From Rhodobacter sp. (GTDB lineage: Bacteria; Pseudomonadota; Alphaproteobacteria; Rhodobacterales; Rhodobacteraceae): a stretch of DNA of 5,254 bases. Shown here piece after piece: positions 1 to 5,254 of the stretch. Position numbers and translations under genes: made by a program. The notes beneath the pieces were generated by a model. That model had not been told where the DNA came from and did not search any database. It worked only from the letters and a program-made list of their open reading frames with translations. The stretch spans positions 1-5,254 of the forward strand of contig JAIXVS010000111.1 in the NCBI GenBank assembly GCA_027482795.1, given 5' to 3'. Within the stretch, counting starts at the first letter, position 1; every line of letters begins with the position of its first letter.

Positions 1-87
1 CAGCGCCACCCGCGCCTCGCGCCCGCCCGAACGGCGCGCACGTGCTGGCGCGCAGTCATCGGCAATGTTTGTATCTATCTCATTCAT
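1..87 (-). CDS. Partial 5' end of a probable MttB-family (trimethylamine/glycine-betaine type) methyltransferase
   Basis: An open frame starts with ATG at 87-85 and stays open to base 1, giving 29 residues: MNEIDTNIADDC, then APARARRSGGREARVAL. The second block is Arg/Gly/Ala-rich. It resembles the RRxGGRxAR-type N-terminus that I recall from MttB-family methyltransferases of Rhodobacterales. Members of that family move a methyl group from a quaternary or tertiary amine to a corrinoid protein; those lacking pyrrolysine include glycine betaine methyltransferase (MtgB). An AAAGG ribosome binding site 8 bases upstream supports this start. The gene follows the sarcosine dehydrogenase-like gene by 43 bases on the same strand, so co-transcription is likely. 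An amine demethylase would fit next to two methylglycine dehydrogenases. The catalytic barrel and any pyrrolysine codon lie outside the window. That a gene starts here is fairly safe; the family assignment rests on a short basic tail plus context and could be wrong. Confidence 0.45.
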   Translation of the reverse strand, partial: MNEIDTNIADDCAPARARRSGGREARVAL

Positions 88-95
88 TTGATCGG

Positions 96-100
96 CCTTT
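96..100 (-). promoter_or_regulatory. Ribosome binding site for the partial gene at 87-1
   Basis: On the minus strand AAAGG lies 8 bases before the ATG at 87-85, matching the anti-Shine-Dalgarno end of 16S rRNA at normal spacing. It favours this ATG over the one 4 bases downstream (83-81), which reads ATG AGA TAG and stops at once. Confidence 0.55.
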
Positions 101-124
101 CATATTGGCACAAATATCCATCGC

Positions 125-139
125 CGCGCGTTACGCGCG
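125..139 (-). repeat. Short inverted repeat with the stop codon in its loop
   Basis: CGCGCG at 134-139 and CGCGCG at 125-130 flank the TAA stop (133-131) of the sarcosine dehydrogenase-like gene. They could form a 6-bp stem with a 3-base loop in the mRNA. A GGATATTTG (119-111) follows 5 bases later, the same nonamer that follows the larger hairpin at 2617-2637. No T-tract follows, so strong termination is unlikely. CGCGCG is self-complementary and common in G+C-rich coding DNA, so this may be chance. Confidence 0.3.
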
Positions 140-2578
140 CACGCGCTCTGATTTCGCATCATACATTGGGGCAAGGCTGGCCACGGCCTCATGCCGCACC
201 CCTGCCACCTCAATCTCGTATCGACTGGCCAAAACATCGGCCTCACTCTGGCCTTCGCAGGGCACATAGCCCATGCCAACCGCCGCGCCCAAGAAATGCC
301 CATAGTTCCCGCTGGTCACAGGCCCCACAATCACCCCATCGCGCACCAGCGCCTCGTTGTGAAACAGCAGCGGCTCTGGGTCTTTCAGGGCAAATTGCAC
401 CATGCGGCGGGCAAGCCCCGCCTCGCGCTTGGCCTCTACCGCTGCCTGCCCGATATACCCCGATTTCTTGGTCGAAACGGTAAAGCCAAGCCCCGCCTCC
501 AGCACATGATCTTCGTCGGTAATGTCATGGCCCCAGTGGCGATAGGCCTTTTCAATGCGGCAACTGTCCAGCGTATGCAGCCCGCACAGCTTTAGCCCCA
601 CCTCTGCGCCCGCCTCTTCCAAGGCCTCGAACACATGCGCGGTCTGATCGCTGGATGCATAAATCTCCCAGCCCAGTTCCCCCACATAGGTCACACGGTG
701 CGCCCGCGCGACCCCCATGCCAATTTCAATTTCCCGCGCCGTGCCAAAGGGATGGGCCGTATTGCTAAAATCATTGGGCGATACGCGCGCCATCACTTCG
801 CGCGCGCGCGGCCCCATCAGGCACAATACCGATTCCGCCGCTGTCATATCGGTGATCACCGCAAAATCGCCACCCAAATTCGCCCGCAGCCACGCCAAAT
901 TGCGCTGCAACGTGGCCCCTGGCACCACCAGAACATAGGCGGTTTCCGAAAGGCGCGTCACCGTCAAATCCGCCTCGATCCCGCCCCGATCATTCAGCAT
1001 CATCGTATACACAATGCGCCCCTCGGCCACATCCATCTGGGCAGAGCAAACACGGTTCAAGAATGCGCAAGCACCTGGCCCCTCGACCCTGATCTTCCCG
1101 AAAGAAGTCATATCAAACAGACCAACCCCCGTGCGCACGGCCATATGTTCGGCGCGCTGGTTGTCGAACCAGTTTTGCCGCTTCCATGAATACTCATAGG
1201 CGCGGGCCTGCCCCTCATTGGCAAACCAATTCGCCCGCTCCCACCCCGCCACCTCGCCAAACACCGCGCCGCGCGCGGCCAGATGGTCGTGAATAGGGCT
1301 GCGCCGCACGCCGCGGCTGGTTTCCATCTGGCGATAGGGGAAATGGTCGGCATAAAGCAGGCCCAGCGTTTCGCTCACCCGTTCCTTCAGATATTTCCGA
1401 TTGCGCTGGAACGGCTGCGCACGGCGAATATCGACCTCCCACAGATCGAAGGGCGGCGCGCCTTCGGTGATCCAATGCGCCAGCGCCATGCCCGCCCCGC
1501 CCGAGCCTGCAATACCAACCGAGTTATACCCTGCCGCAATCCAATAGCCGCCCAGTTCTGGCGCCTCGCCCAAGTAATAGCGATCATCGGGGGTAAAGCT
1601 TTCAGGCCCGTTGAAAAACGTGTGAATGCCTGCGGTCTGGAACAGCGGCAGGCGTTCGGCGGCCATCTCCAATATGGGGGCGAAATGATCCCAATCTTCG
1701 GGCAGCGTGTCGAACATGAAATCTTCGCGGATGCCGTCCATGCCCCAAGGTTTTGCCTTGGGTTCAAACGCCCCCACCATCATCTTGCCCGCGTCCGATT
1801 TGTAATAGGCGCATTCATCGGGCACGCGCAAAACGGGTATATGGCCAAGGCCCGCAATCGGCTCGGTGATCAGATAAAAATGCTCGCAGGCGTGCAGCGG
1901 CAGCGTCACTTTTGATTGCGCGGCAAGCTCGCGCCCCCACATGCCTGCGCAGTTCACCACCACATCGGCGGCAATATGCCCCGCAGCCCCGTCAGCCGCG
2001 ATATAATCCACACCCGTCACGCGGCCCGCATTTTGGGTCACGCCAACCACTTTGGTATGCTCAAAAATCTGCGCGCCCTGCATGCGCGCGCCCTTGGCCA
2101 GTGCCATGGCAATATTGGCAGGGTCGCACTGCCCATCCAGCGGCAAATGCACCGCGCCTACCACACCGCCAATGTTCAAATGCGGATACATCGCCTTAGC
2201 CTCGGTTGGGCTAATCTCCTGCACATCCACATCGAAAATCCGCGCCACAGTGGCTTGGCGCAGCAATTCCTCATGGCGATGCGCCGTCAGCGCCACGGAT
2301 ATGCTGCCCACCTGCCGCATCCCCGTTTCAATCCCCGTCTCGGCAGCCAGTTTCACGTATAAATCAGCCGAATACTTCGCCAGCCGCGTCATATTGGCCG
2401 ATCCGCGCAATTGCCCAATCAGCCCCGCCGCGTGCCATGTGGTGCCCGACGTCAATTGCTTGCGTTCCAGCAGCACAATATCCTTCCAGCCCATTTTGGC
2501 CAAATGATAGGCCACCGATGCGCCAGAGACGCCCCCGCCAATAATCACCGCGCGCGCATGTGCTGGTATCTGTGCCAT
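131..2578 (-). CDS. Sarcosine dehydrogenase-like FAD/GcvT two-domain oxidoreductase (815 aa)
   Basis: Predicted to oxidise an N-methylated glycine, most likely sarcosine to glycine, passing the methyl carbon to tetrahydrofolate as 5,10-methylene-THF. The N-terminal DAO-type domain (about 8-370) has the dinucleotide motif G14-x-G16-x-x-G19, E38 at the end of the second strand for the FAD ribose, and SGTTWHAAG (44-52). H49 aligns with the histidine that binds FAD covalently in mitochondrial sarcosine and dimethylglycine dehydrogenases. A linker domain (about 373-428) leads into a GcvT folate domain (about 430-700; RGGIEAD with D537, YVGELGWE 631-638, EKAYRHW 676-682) and a GcvT C-terminal barrel (about 722-808; TSGNYGH 755-761). 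SGTTWH, LNDRGGIEADLTV and EKAYRHW recall sarcosine rather than dimethylglycine dehydrogenase, so that substrate is preferred. The length is normal for a full-length member and the frame is intact. There is no signal peptide or membrane segment, so it is cytoplasmic. AAGGA 9 bases upstream supports the start, and the Rossmann strand begins at residue 10. It could act on another N-methyl amine. Confidence 0.88.
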   Translation of the reverse strand: MAQIPAHARAVIIGGGVSGASVAYHLAKMGWKDIVLLERKQLTSGTTWHAAGLIGQLRGSANMTRLAKYSADLYVKLAAETGIETGMRQVGSISVALTAHRHEELLRQATVARIFDVDVQEISPTEAKAMYPHLNIGGVVGAVHLPLDGQCDPANIAMALAKGARMQGAQIFEHTKVVGVTQNAGRVTGVDYIAADGAAGHIAADVVVNCAGMWGRELAAQSKVTLPLHACEHFYLITEPIAGLGHIPVLRVPDECAYYKSDAGKMMVGAFEPKAKPWGMDGIREDFMFDTLPEDWDHFAPILEMAAERLPLFQTAGIHTFFNGPESFTPDDRYYLGEAPELGGYWIAAGYNSVGIAGSGGAGMALAHWITEGAPPFDLWEVDIRRAQPFQRNRKYLKERVSETLGLLYADHFPYRQMETSRGVRRSPIHDHLAARGAVFGEVAGWERANWFANEGQARAYEYSWKRQNWFDNQRAEHMAVRTGVGLFDMTSFGKIRVEGPGACAFLNRVCSAQMDVAEGRIVYTMMLNDRGGIEADLTVTRLSETAYVLVVPGATLQRNLAWLRANLGGDFAVITDMTAAESVLCLMGPRAREVMARVSPNDFSNTAHPFGTAREIEIGMGVARAHRVTYVGELGWEIYASSDQTAHVFEALEEAGAEVGLKLCGLHTLDSCRIEKAYRHWGHDITDEDHVLEAGLGFTVSTKKSGYIGQAAVEAKREAGLARRMVQFALKDPEPLLFHNEALVRDGVIVGPVTSGNYGHFLGAAVGMGYVPCEGQSEADVLASRYEIEVAGVRHEAVASLAPMYDAKSERVRA

Positions 2579-2587
2579 CTGCCTGCT

Positions 2588-2592
2588 TCCTT
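2588..2592 (-). promoter_or_regulatory. Ribosome binding site for the sarcosine dehydrogenase-like gene
   Basis: AAGGA on the minus strand ends 9 bases before the ATG at 2578. It lies between the GGATATTTG tail of the intergenic element and the start codon, so any mRNA starting at or reading through that element would carry it. Confidence 0.6.
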
Positions 2593-2598
2593 GCTCTA

Positions 2599-2616
2599 CA
2601 AATATCCCACGGGGGT
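2599..2616 (-). repeat. Intergenic element ACCCCCNNNGGATRTTTG, copy A
   Basis: On the minus strand this stretch reads ACCCCC, GTG, GGATATTTG and directly follows the hairpin at 2637-2617. Copy B at 5218-5201 matches it except in the three-base spacer and one base (A/G) of the GGATRTTTG. Both copies have the same orientation as the genes and lie downstream of a hairpin. The nonamer alone recurs at 119-111. I recall such strings as common between genes in Rhodobacterales, but could not check this here. Confidence 0.6.
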
Positions 2617-2637
2617 GCGGGGGTGTGAAACCCCCGC
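2617..2637 (-). terminator. Hairpin terminator candidate after the dimethylglycine dehydrogenase-like gene
   Basis: GCGGGGGT (2637-2630) and ACCCCCGC (2624-2617) form a perfect 8-bp stem with a 5-base loop on the minus strand, 16 bases after the TAA of the upstream gene. The segment that follows is not a U-run but ACCCCCGTGGGATATTTG, so this is an atypical terminator. It probably weakens or ends transcription between the two flavoenzyme genes. It could instead be an mRNA processing or stability element. Confidence 0.55.
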
Positions 2638-2653
2638 TTCCACCGTTGGTGAT

Positions 2654-5092
2654 TTACGCCCGCAGGCGCGCATTCGCGCTGTCCCACAGCGGCGCATCTT
2701 CTTGCACCACGGCAGGGTAACGCTGCCCAAAAATCTCAACTTCAAGGCGTTGCCCCGCGACGTTCACATCCGAACGCAGCATCCCCAGCGCAATGGACGC
2801 GCCCACGCGGTGGCCAAAATACCCGCTGGTCGTCTCGCCCACAATCACATCCCCCGCCCAGATATTCGACATATAGGGCGCGTCATAATCGGGGGCCTCC
2901 ACAATCAACGTCGCAAAGCTTTTTGCCACCCCGCGCTGCTTTTCGGCCGCCAATGCGGCCTTGCCCCGAAACGCAGGCTTGGCCCAATCGACAAACCGTT
3001 CCAGCCCGCCTTGCAACACCGTGTAATCGGTGGACAGATCGCCCTTCCACGCGCGGTAGCCCTTTTCAATGCGCAAGGAATTAAGCGCAAACATGCCAAA
3101 GGGTTTCAACCCTAATGGTGCGCCCGCCGCCATAACAGCATCCCAAACGGCTGGCGTGTCGGCCACGCGCGAATGCACTTCCCAGCCCAGTTCCCCCGCA
3201 AAAGAAACCCGCATTAAAAACACCTCGCGGCCCGCAACCTTGGCATTCTGCCACGTCAGCCAGCCTTTGGCCGTGTCAGCATCCGATACGCTTGCCAAAA
3301 TCTCGCGCGATTTGGGGCCAGTTAAGATATGCGTTGACCATTCGGTCGAATGGTCTGTCAGGGTCAAACCCGCCCCCAAGTGTTTTGTCAGCCAATCAAA
3401 ATCATGGGATTGCGCAGTCGCCGCCGTAATCAGCAGCATCTCATCGGCCCCCAGACGCGCCACCGACATTTCTGTCACAATGCGCCCGCCCTCATCGGCG
3501 AAATAGGCAAGGCCCACGCGCCCCACAGATGGCAGTTTTCCTGTGATCTGGGCCGCCAGCCAATCCGCCGCCCCCGCGCCCGAGAGGTGAAAGCGCGAAA
3601 ATCCGGGCAAGTCCAAAATCCCCGCCGCATTCTGCACCGCCGCGCATTCATCCTTTACCGCGTCAAACCACGGGCCGCGGCGCGCCCAAGTGCGCTGCGC
3701 CGCCTCGCTGGTATCATCACCTGCCCGCGCATACCACAGCGCACGCTCCCACCCGTTATAGGGGCCAAACTGCGCGCCCAATGCTGCCGTTTTGTCATGC
3801 ACCGCCGACAGTTTCTTGCCCCGCCCTTCGGGCCAAGCATGGTGCGGGAAATGGATGGCATATTCATGCCCGTACACTTCCAACCCCTTGGCCACGCAAT
3901 ATTTTTCGTCCTCGAAGCCCGTAAAGCGGCGCGGATCGCATGACCACATATCCCATTCGGTCGCCCCTTGCGTCACCCATTCGGCGAGCACCTTGCCCGC
4001 GCCGCCCGCTTGGCAAATGCCAAAGGTAAAGACGCAAGCCTCAAACGCATTCGGAACCCCCGGCATCGGGCCAATCAGTGGGTTACCATCGGGCGTATAG
4101 GGGATGGGGCCGTTGATGACCTTGGCCAAGGGGGCCTTTTCCAGCAGCGGCACGCGCGCCATGGCGTCGTTGATATACCATTCCAAACGTTCCAAATCAT
4201 CGGGGAACAGCTGGAAACTGAAATCTTCAGGAAACGGATCGGCCTCGTCCACCCAATGCGCGCGGCCATTTCGCTCATACGGGCCAAGGTTAAAGCCGTT
4301 CTTTTCCTGCCGCAGGTAATAGCTGCTATCGACATCGCGCAAGAGGGGCAGTTTTTTGCCCGTTTCCTTTGTGCGCGCCTCTACCTCTTGCACGGTGTCA
4401 AACACCAAATACTGATGCGACATCACCATCATCGGTAAATCGCGGCCAAACATTTTGCCCACTTCGCGCGCGTAATAGCCCGCCGCATTGACGACGATAT
4501 CGCAGGTGATCTCGCCCTTGGGCGTGCTCAAAACCCATTTCTCGCCCACCCGCGCGGCCCCTGTCACGGGGCAAAACCGCTCGATATGCGCGCCCAAATT
4601 GCGCGCTCCTTTGGCCAGCGCTTGGGTCAGTTGCGCAGGGTCAATATCGCCGTCATAGGGATCATACAGCGCGCCCAGCAGATCATGCGTCTCAACAAAC
4701 GGATAAATCGTTTTGATTTCATCGGGTTGCAGCAGCTTTAAATCCATACCCTGATAGCGGCCCATGCCCACCACGCGGGCAAATTCGGCCATCCGTTCGG
4801 GCGTATGCGCCAGCCGCACCGACCCTGTGACGTTGTAATTCATCGGATAATCCACCGCCGCGCCAAGGCCGCGATACAGCTCGGCCGAATAGCGCTGCAT
4901 GTTCATGATCGACCAGCTGGACGAAAACGTCGGCACATTGCCCGCCGCATGCCAGGTGGACCCGGCCGTCAGCTCGTTCTTTTCCAGAAGAAGGCAGTCT
5001 GTCCACCCGGCCTTGGCTAGGTGATACAGCGCCGAGGCCCCCACGGCCCCGCCCCCGATGATCACCACCCGCGCCGACGCAAATTCGGTCAT
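2654..5092 (-). CDS. Dimethylglycine dehydrogenase-like FAD/GcvT two-domain oxidoreductase (812 aa)
   Basis: Predicted to oxidise N,N-dimethylglycine to sarcosine in the cytoplasm, with transfer of the methyl carbon to tetrahydrofolate and of electrons from FAD to a carrier such as ETF. The DAO-type FAD domain (about 8-372) has G13-x-G15-x-x-G18, E37, and AGSTWHAAG (43-51), with H48 at the covalent FAD-histidine position. VVNAAGYYARE (200-210) is a second conserved FAD-side segment. A linker domain (about 375-430) precedes the GcvT folate domain (about 433-700; FAGELGWE 631-638, EKGYRAW 676-682) and its C-terminal barrel (about 724-803; TSGYFGH 755-761). AGSTWHAAG, the GRIVTE stretch at 536-541 and LRIEKGYRAW are closer to my memory of mammalian dimethylglycine dehydrogenase than of sarcosine dehydrogenase. 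Where the downstream paralogue has D537, this protein has E541. The start is set by a Rossmann strand at residue 8 and AGGGGG 5 bases upstream. Length is normal and the frame intact. The family is secure, the substrate less so. Confidence 0.88.
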   Translation of the reverse strand: MTEFASARVVIIGGGAVGASALYHLAKAGWTDCLLLEKNELTAGSTWHAAGNVPTFSSSWSIMNMQRYSAELYRGLGAAVDYPMNYNVTGSVRLAHTPERMAEFARVVGMGRYQGMDLKLLQPDEIKTIYPFVETHDLLGALYDPYDGDIDPAQLTQALAKGARNLGAHIERFCPVTGAARVGEKWVLSTPKGEITCDIVVNAAGYYAREVGKMFGRDLPMMVMSHQYLVFDTVQEVEARTKETGKKLPLLRDVDSSYYLRQEKNGFNLGPYERNGRAHWVDEADPFPEDFSFQLFPDDLERLEWYINDAMARVPLLEKAPLAKVINGPIPYTPDGNPLIGPMPGVPNAFEACVFTFGICQAGGAGKVLAEWVTQGATEWDMWSCDPRRFTGFEDEKYCVAKGLEVYGHEYAIHFPHHAWPEGRGKKLSAVHDKTAALGAQFGPYNGWERALWYARAGDDTSEAAQRTWARRGPWFDAVKDECAAVQNAAGILDLPGFSRFHLSGAGAADWLAAQITGKLPSVGRVGLAYFADEGGRIVTEMSVARLGADEMLLITAATAQSHDFDWLTKHLGAGLTLTDHSTEWSTHILTGPKSREILASVSDADTAKGWLTWQNAKVAGREVFLMRVSFAGELGWEVHSRVADTPAVWDAVMAAGAPLGLKPFGMFALNSLRIEKGYRAWKGDLSTDYTVLQGGLERFVDWAKPAFRGKAALAAEKQRGVAKSFATLIVEAPDYDAPYMSNIWAGDVIVGETTSGYFGHRVGASIALGMLRSDVNVAGQRLEVEIFGQRYPAVVQEDAPLWDSANARLRA

Positions 5093-5097
5093 GCCCG

Positions 5098-5103
5098 CCC
5101 CCT
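5098..5103 (-). promoter_or_regulatory. Ribosome binding site for the dimethylglycine dehydrogenase-like gene
   Basis: AGGGGG on the minus strand ends 5 bases before the ATG at 5092. It is a moderate match at slightly short spacing, but it is the only purine-rich tract in range and supports this start. Confidence 0.45.
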
Positions 5104-5115
5104 GTTGCCTGCCAC

Positions 5116-5144
5116 ACTATCCAGCGCAACGCGCCCGCTTTCAA
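5116..5144 (-). promoter_or_regulatory. Candidate sigma70-type promoter for the dimethylglycine dehydrogenase-like gene
   Basis: TTGAAA (5144-5139; 5 of 6 to TTGACA) and GATAGT (5121-5116; 4 of 6 to TATAAT) are separated by exactly 17 bases on the minus strand. Transcription would start near 5109, leaving a leader of about 16 bases that still contains the ribosome binding site. The pair lies in the only gap of the window large enough for a promoter region, between the hairpin at 5244-5216 and the gene. Single promoter matches are weak evidence in G+C-rich DNA. Confidence 0.35.
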
Positions 5145-5200
5145 TTCGGCCAGAGGCAGGCTATTGATCGACAAACACGATCACATCATCCTTTCTGTCT

Positions 5201-5218
5201 CAAACATCCTCTGGGGGT
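5201..5218 (-). repeat. Intergenic element ACCCCCNNNGGATRTTTG, copy B
   Basis: On the minus strand it reads ACCCCC, AGA, GGATGTTTG, next to and slightly overlapping the hairpin at 5244-5216. It has the same order and orientation as copy A at 2616-2599. The next start codon is about 108 bases downstream, against about 20 bases for copy A, so a fixed role in translation is unlikely. Confidence 0.6.
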
Positions 5219-5244
5219 CCGGGGGGCGAAGCGCCCCCGGGACC
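5216..5244 (-). terminator. Hairpin terminator candidate, probably of a gene beyond the window edge
   Basis: The 5-bp outer stem GGTCC (5244-5240) with GGACC (5220-5216) and the 7-bp inner stem GGGGGCG (5238-5232) with CGCCCCC (5228-5222) are separated by a single C-C mismatch and closed by a 3-base loop. This is 12 bp of stem on the minus strand. It is followed by CCCAGAGGATGTTTG rather than a clear U-run. It most likely ends a minus-strand gene lying beyond 5254 and insulates the flavoenzyme genes from it. That upstream gene is not visible. Confidence 0.55.
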
Positions 5245-5254
5245 TGTCACCAAG

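Larger units (their letters stand above)
5093..5254. other. Non-coding upstream region
   Basis: This gap carries the hairpin, copy B of the intergenic element, and the promoter candidate. Between about 5122 and 5200 I found no convincing gene. A minus-strand frame opening at TTG 5174 runs on into the flavoenzyme gene in another frame and shows no family features. An AAAGG upstream of GTG at about 5182 opens only seven codons before a stop. Confidence 0.5.

Noticed and set aside
80..121. Thirteen-codon frame (MDICANMKGRSNE) overlapping the start of the left-edge gene, possible leader peptide
   Set aside because: There is no ribosome binding site before its ATG, and its composition suggests nothing regulatory. 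Overlap of its TGA with the next start region is likely chance.
783..809. Alternating CG-rich tract (repeated CGCG) with possible unusual DNA structure
   Set aside because: It lies inside the coding sequence and is explained by codons for Arg and Ala in G+C-rich DNA.
1283..1915. Plus-strand open frame of 210 codons opposite the sarcosine dehydrogenase-like gene
   Set aside because: It lies wholly antisense to a convincing gene, has no recognisable domain, and is the kind of open frame expected opposite G+C-rich coding DNA.
2411..3115. Plus-strand open frame of 234 codons spanning the gap between the two flavoenzyme genes
   Set aside because: It overlaps the 5' end of one gene and the 3' end of the other in antisense and translates the terminator hairpin. 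Its composition (rich in R, H, P, A) is typical of a shadow frame.
4719..5174. Minus-strand frame from TTG at 5174, 151 codons, overlapping the dimethylglycine dehydrogenase-like gene in another frame
   Set aside because: Most of it is an out-of-frame reading of the FAD domain. There is no family resemblance and no good ribosome binding site, and the overlapping gene is certain.
1..5254. CRISPR arrays, tRNA or rRNA genes, insertion sequences, prophage or defence genes
   Set aside because: No regularly spaced repeats, no tRNA-like cloverleaf, and no transposase or terminal inverted repeats were seen. Two full metabolic genes fill nearly the whole window.

Overview
The window looks like chromosomal DNA of a G+C-rich alphaproteobacterium, most likely of the Rhodobacterales/Roseobacter group. 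This rests on codon choice, on the protein types, and on the intergenic elements (a hairpin with G5/C5 arms, then a second C5 run, then GGATATTTG), which I recall as common between genes in that group. It is an inference, not a database result. All supported genes are on the minus strand, so they read from right to left.

Layout in the direction of transcription: 5254-5093 is a non-coding leader. It holds a strong terminator-like hairpin, presumably the end of a gene outside the window, and a candidate sigma70 promoter. 5092-2654 is an 812-aa two-domain flavoenzyme (FAD/DAO domain fused to a GcvT-like folate domain) that most resembles dimethylglycine dehydrogenase. 2653-2579 is a 75-base gap with a second hairpin of the same design. 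2578-131 is an 815-aa paralogue of the same architecture that looks more like sarcosine dehydrogenase. After a 43-base gap, 87-1 is the 5' end of a third gene. Its 29 visible residues (a short tail followed by RARRSGGREARVAL) resemble the N-terminus of the MttB family of trimethylamine/glycine-betaine methyltransferases.

Taken together, the genes fit stepwise N-demethylation of methylated glycines. An MttB-family protein would take the first methyl from glycine betaine (or another quaternary amine). The dimethylglycine dehydrogenase-like enzyme would then convert dimethylglycine to sarcosine, and the sarcosine dehydrogenase-like enzyme sarcosine to glycine. The last two steps would pass the methyl carbon to tetrahydrofolate as 5,10-methylene-THF and electrons from FAD to an acceptor such as ETF. 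The enzyme classes are well supported. The exact substrates and the MttB link are inferences. I see no clearly new system. The least explained features are the repeated hairpin/C5/GGATRTTTG elements between the genes.
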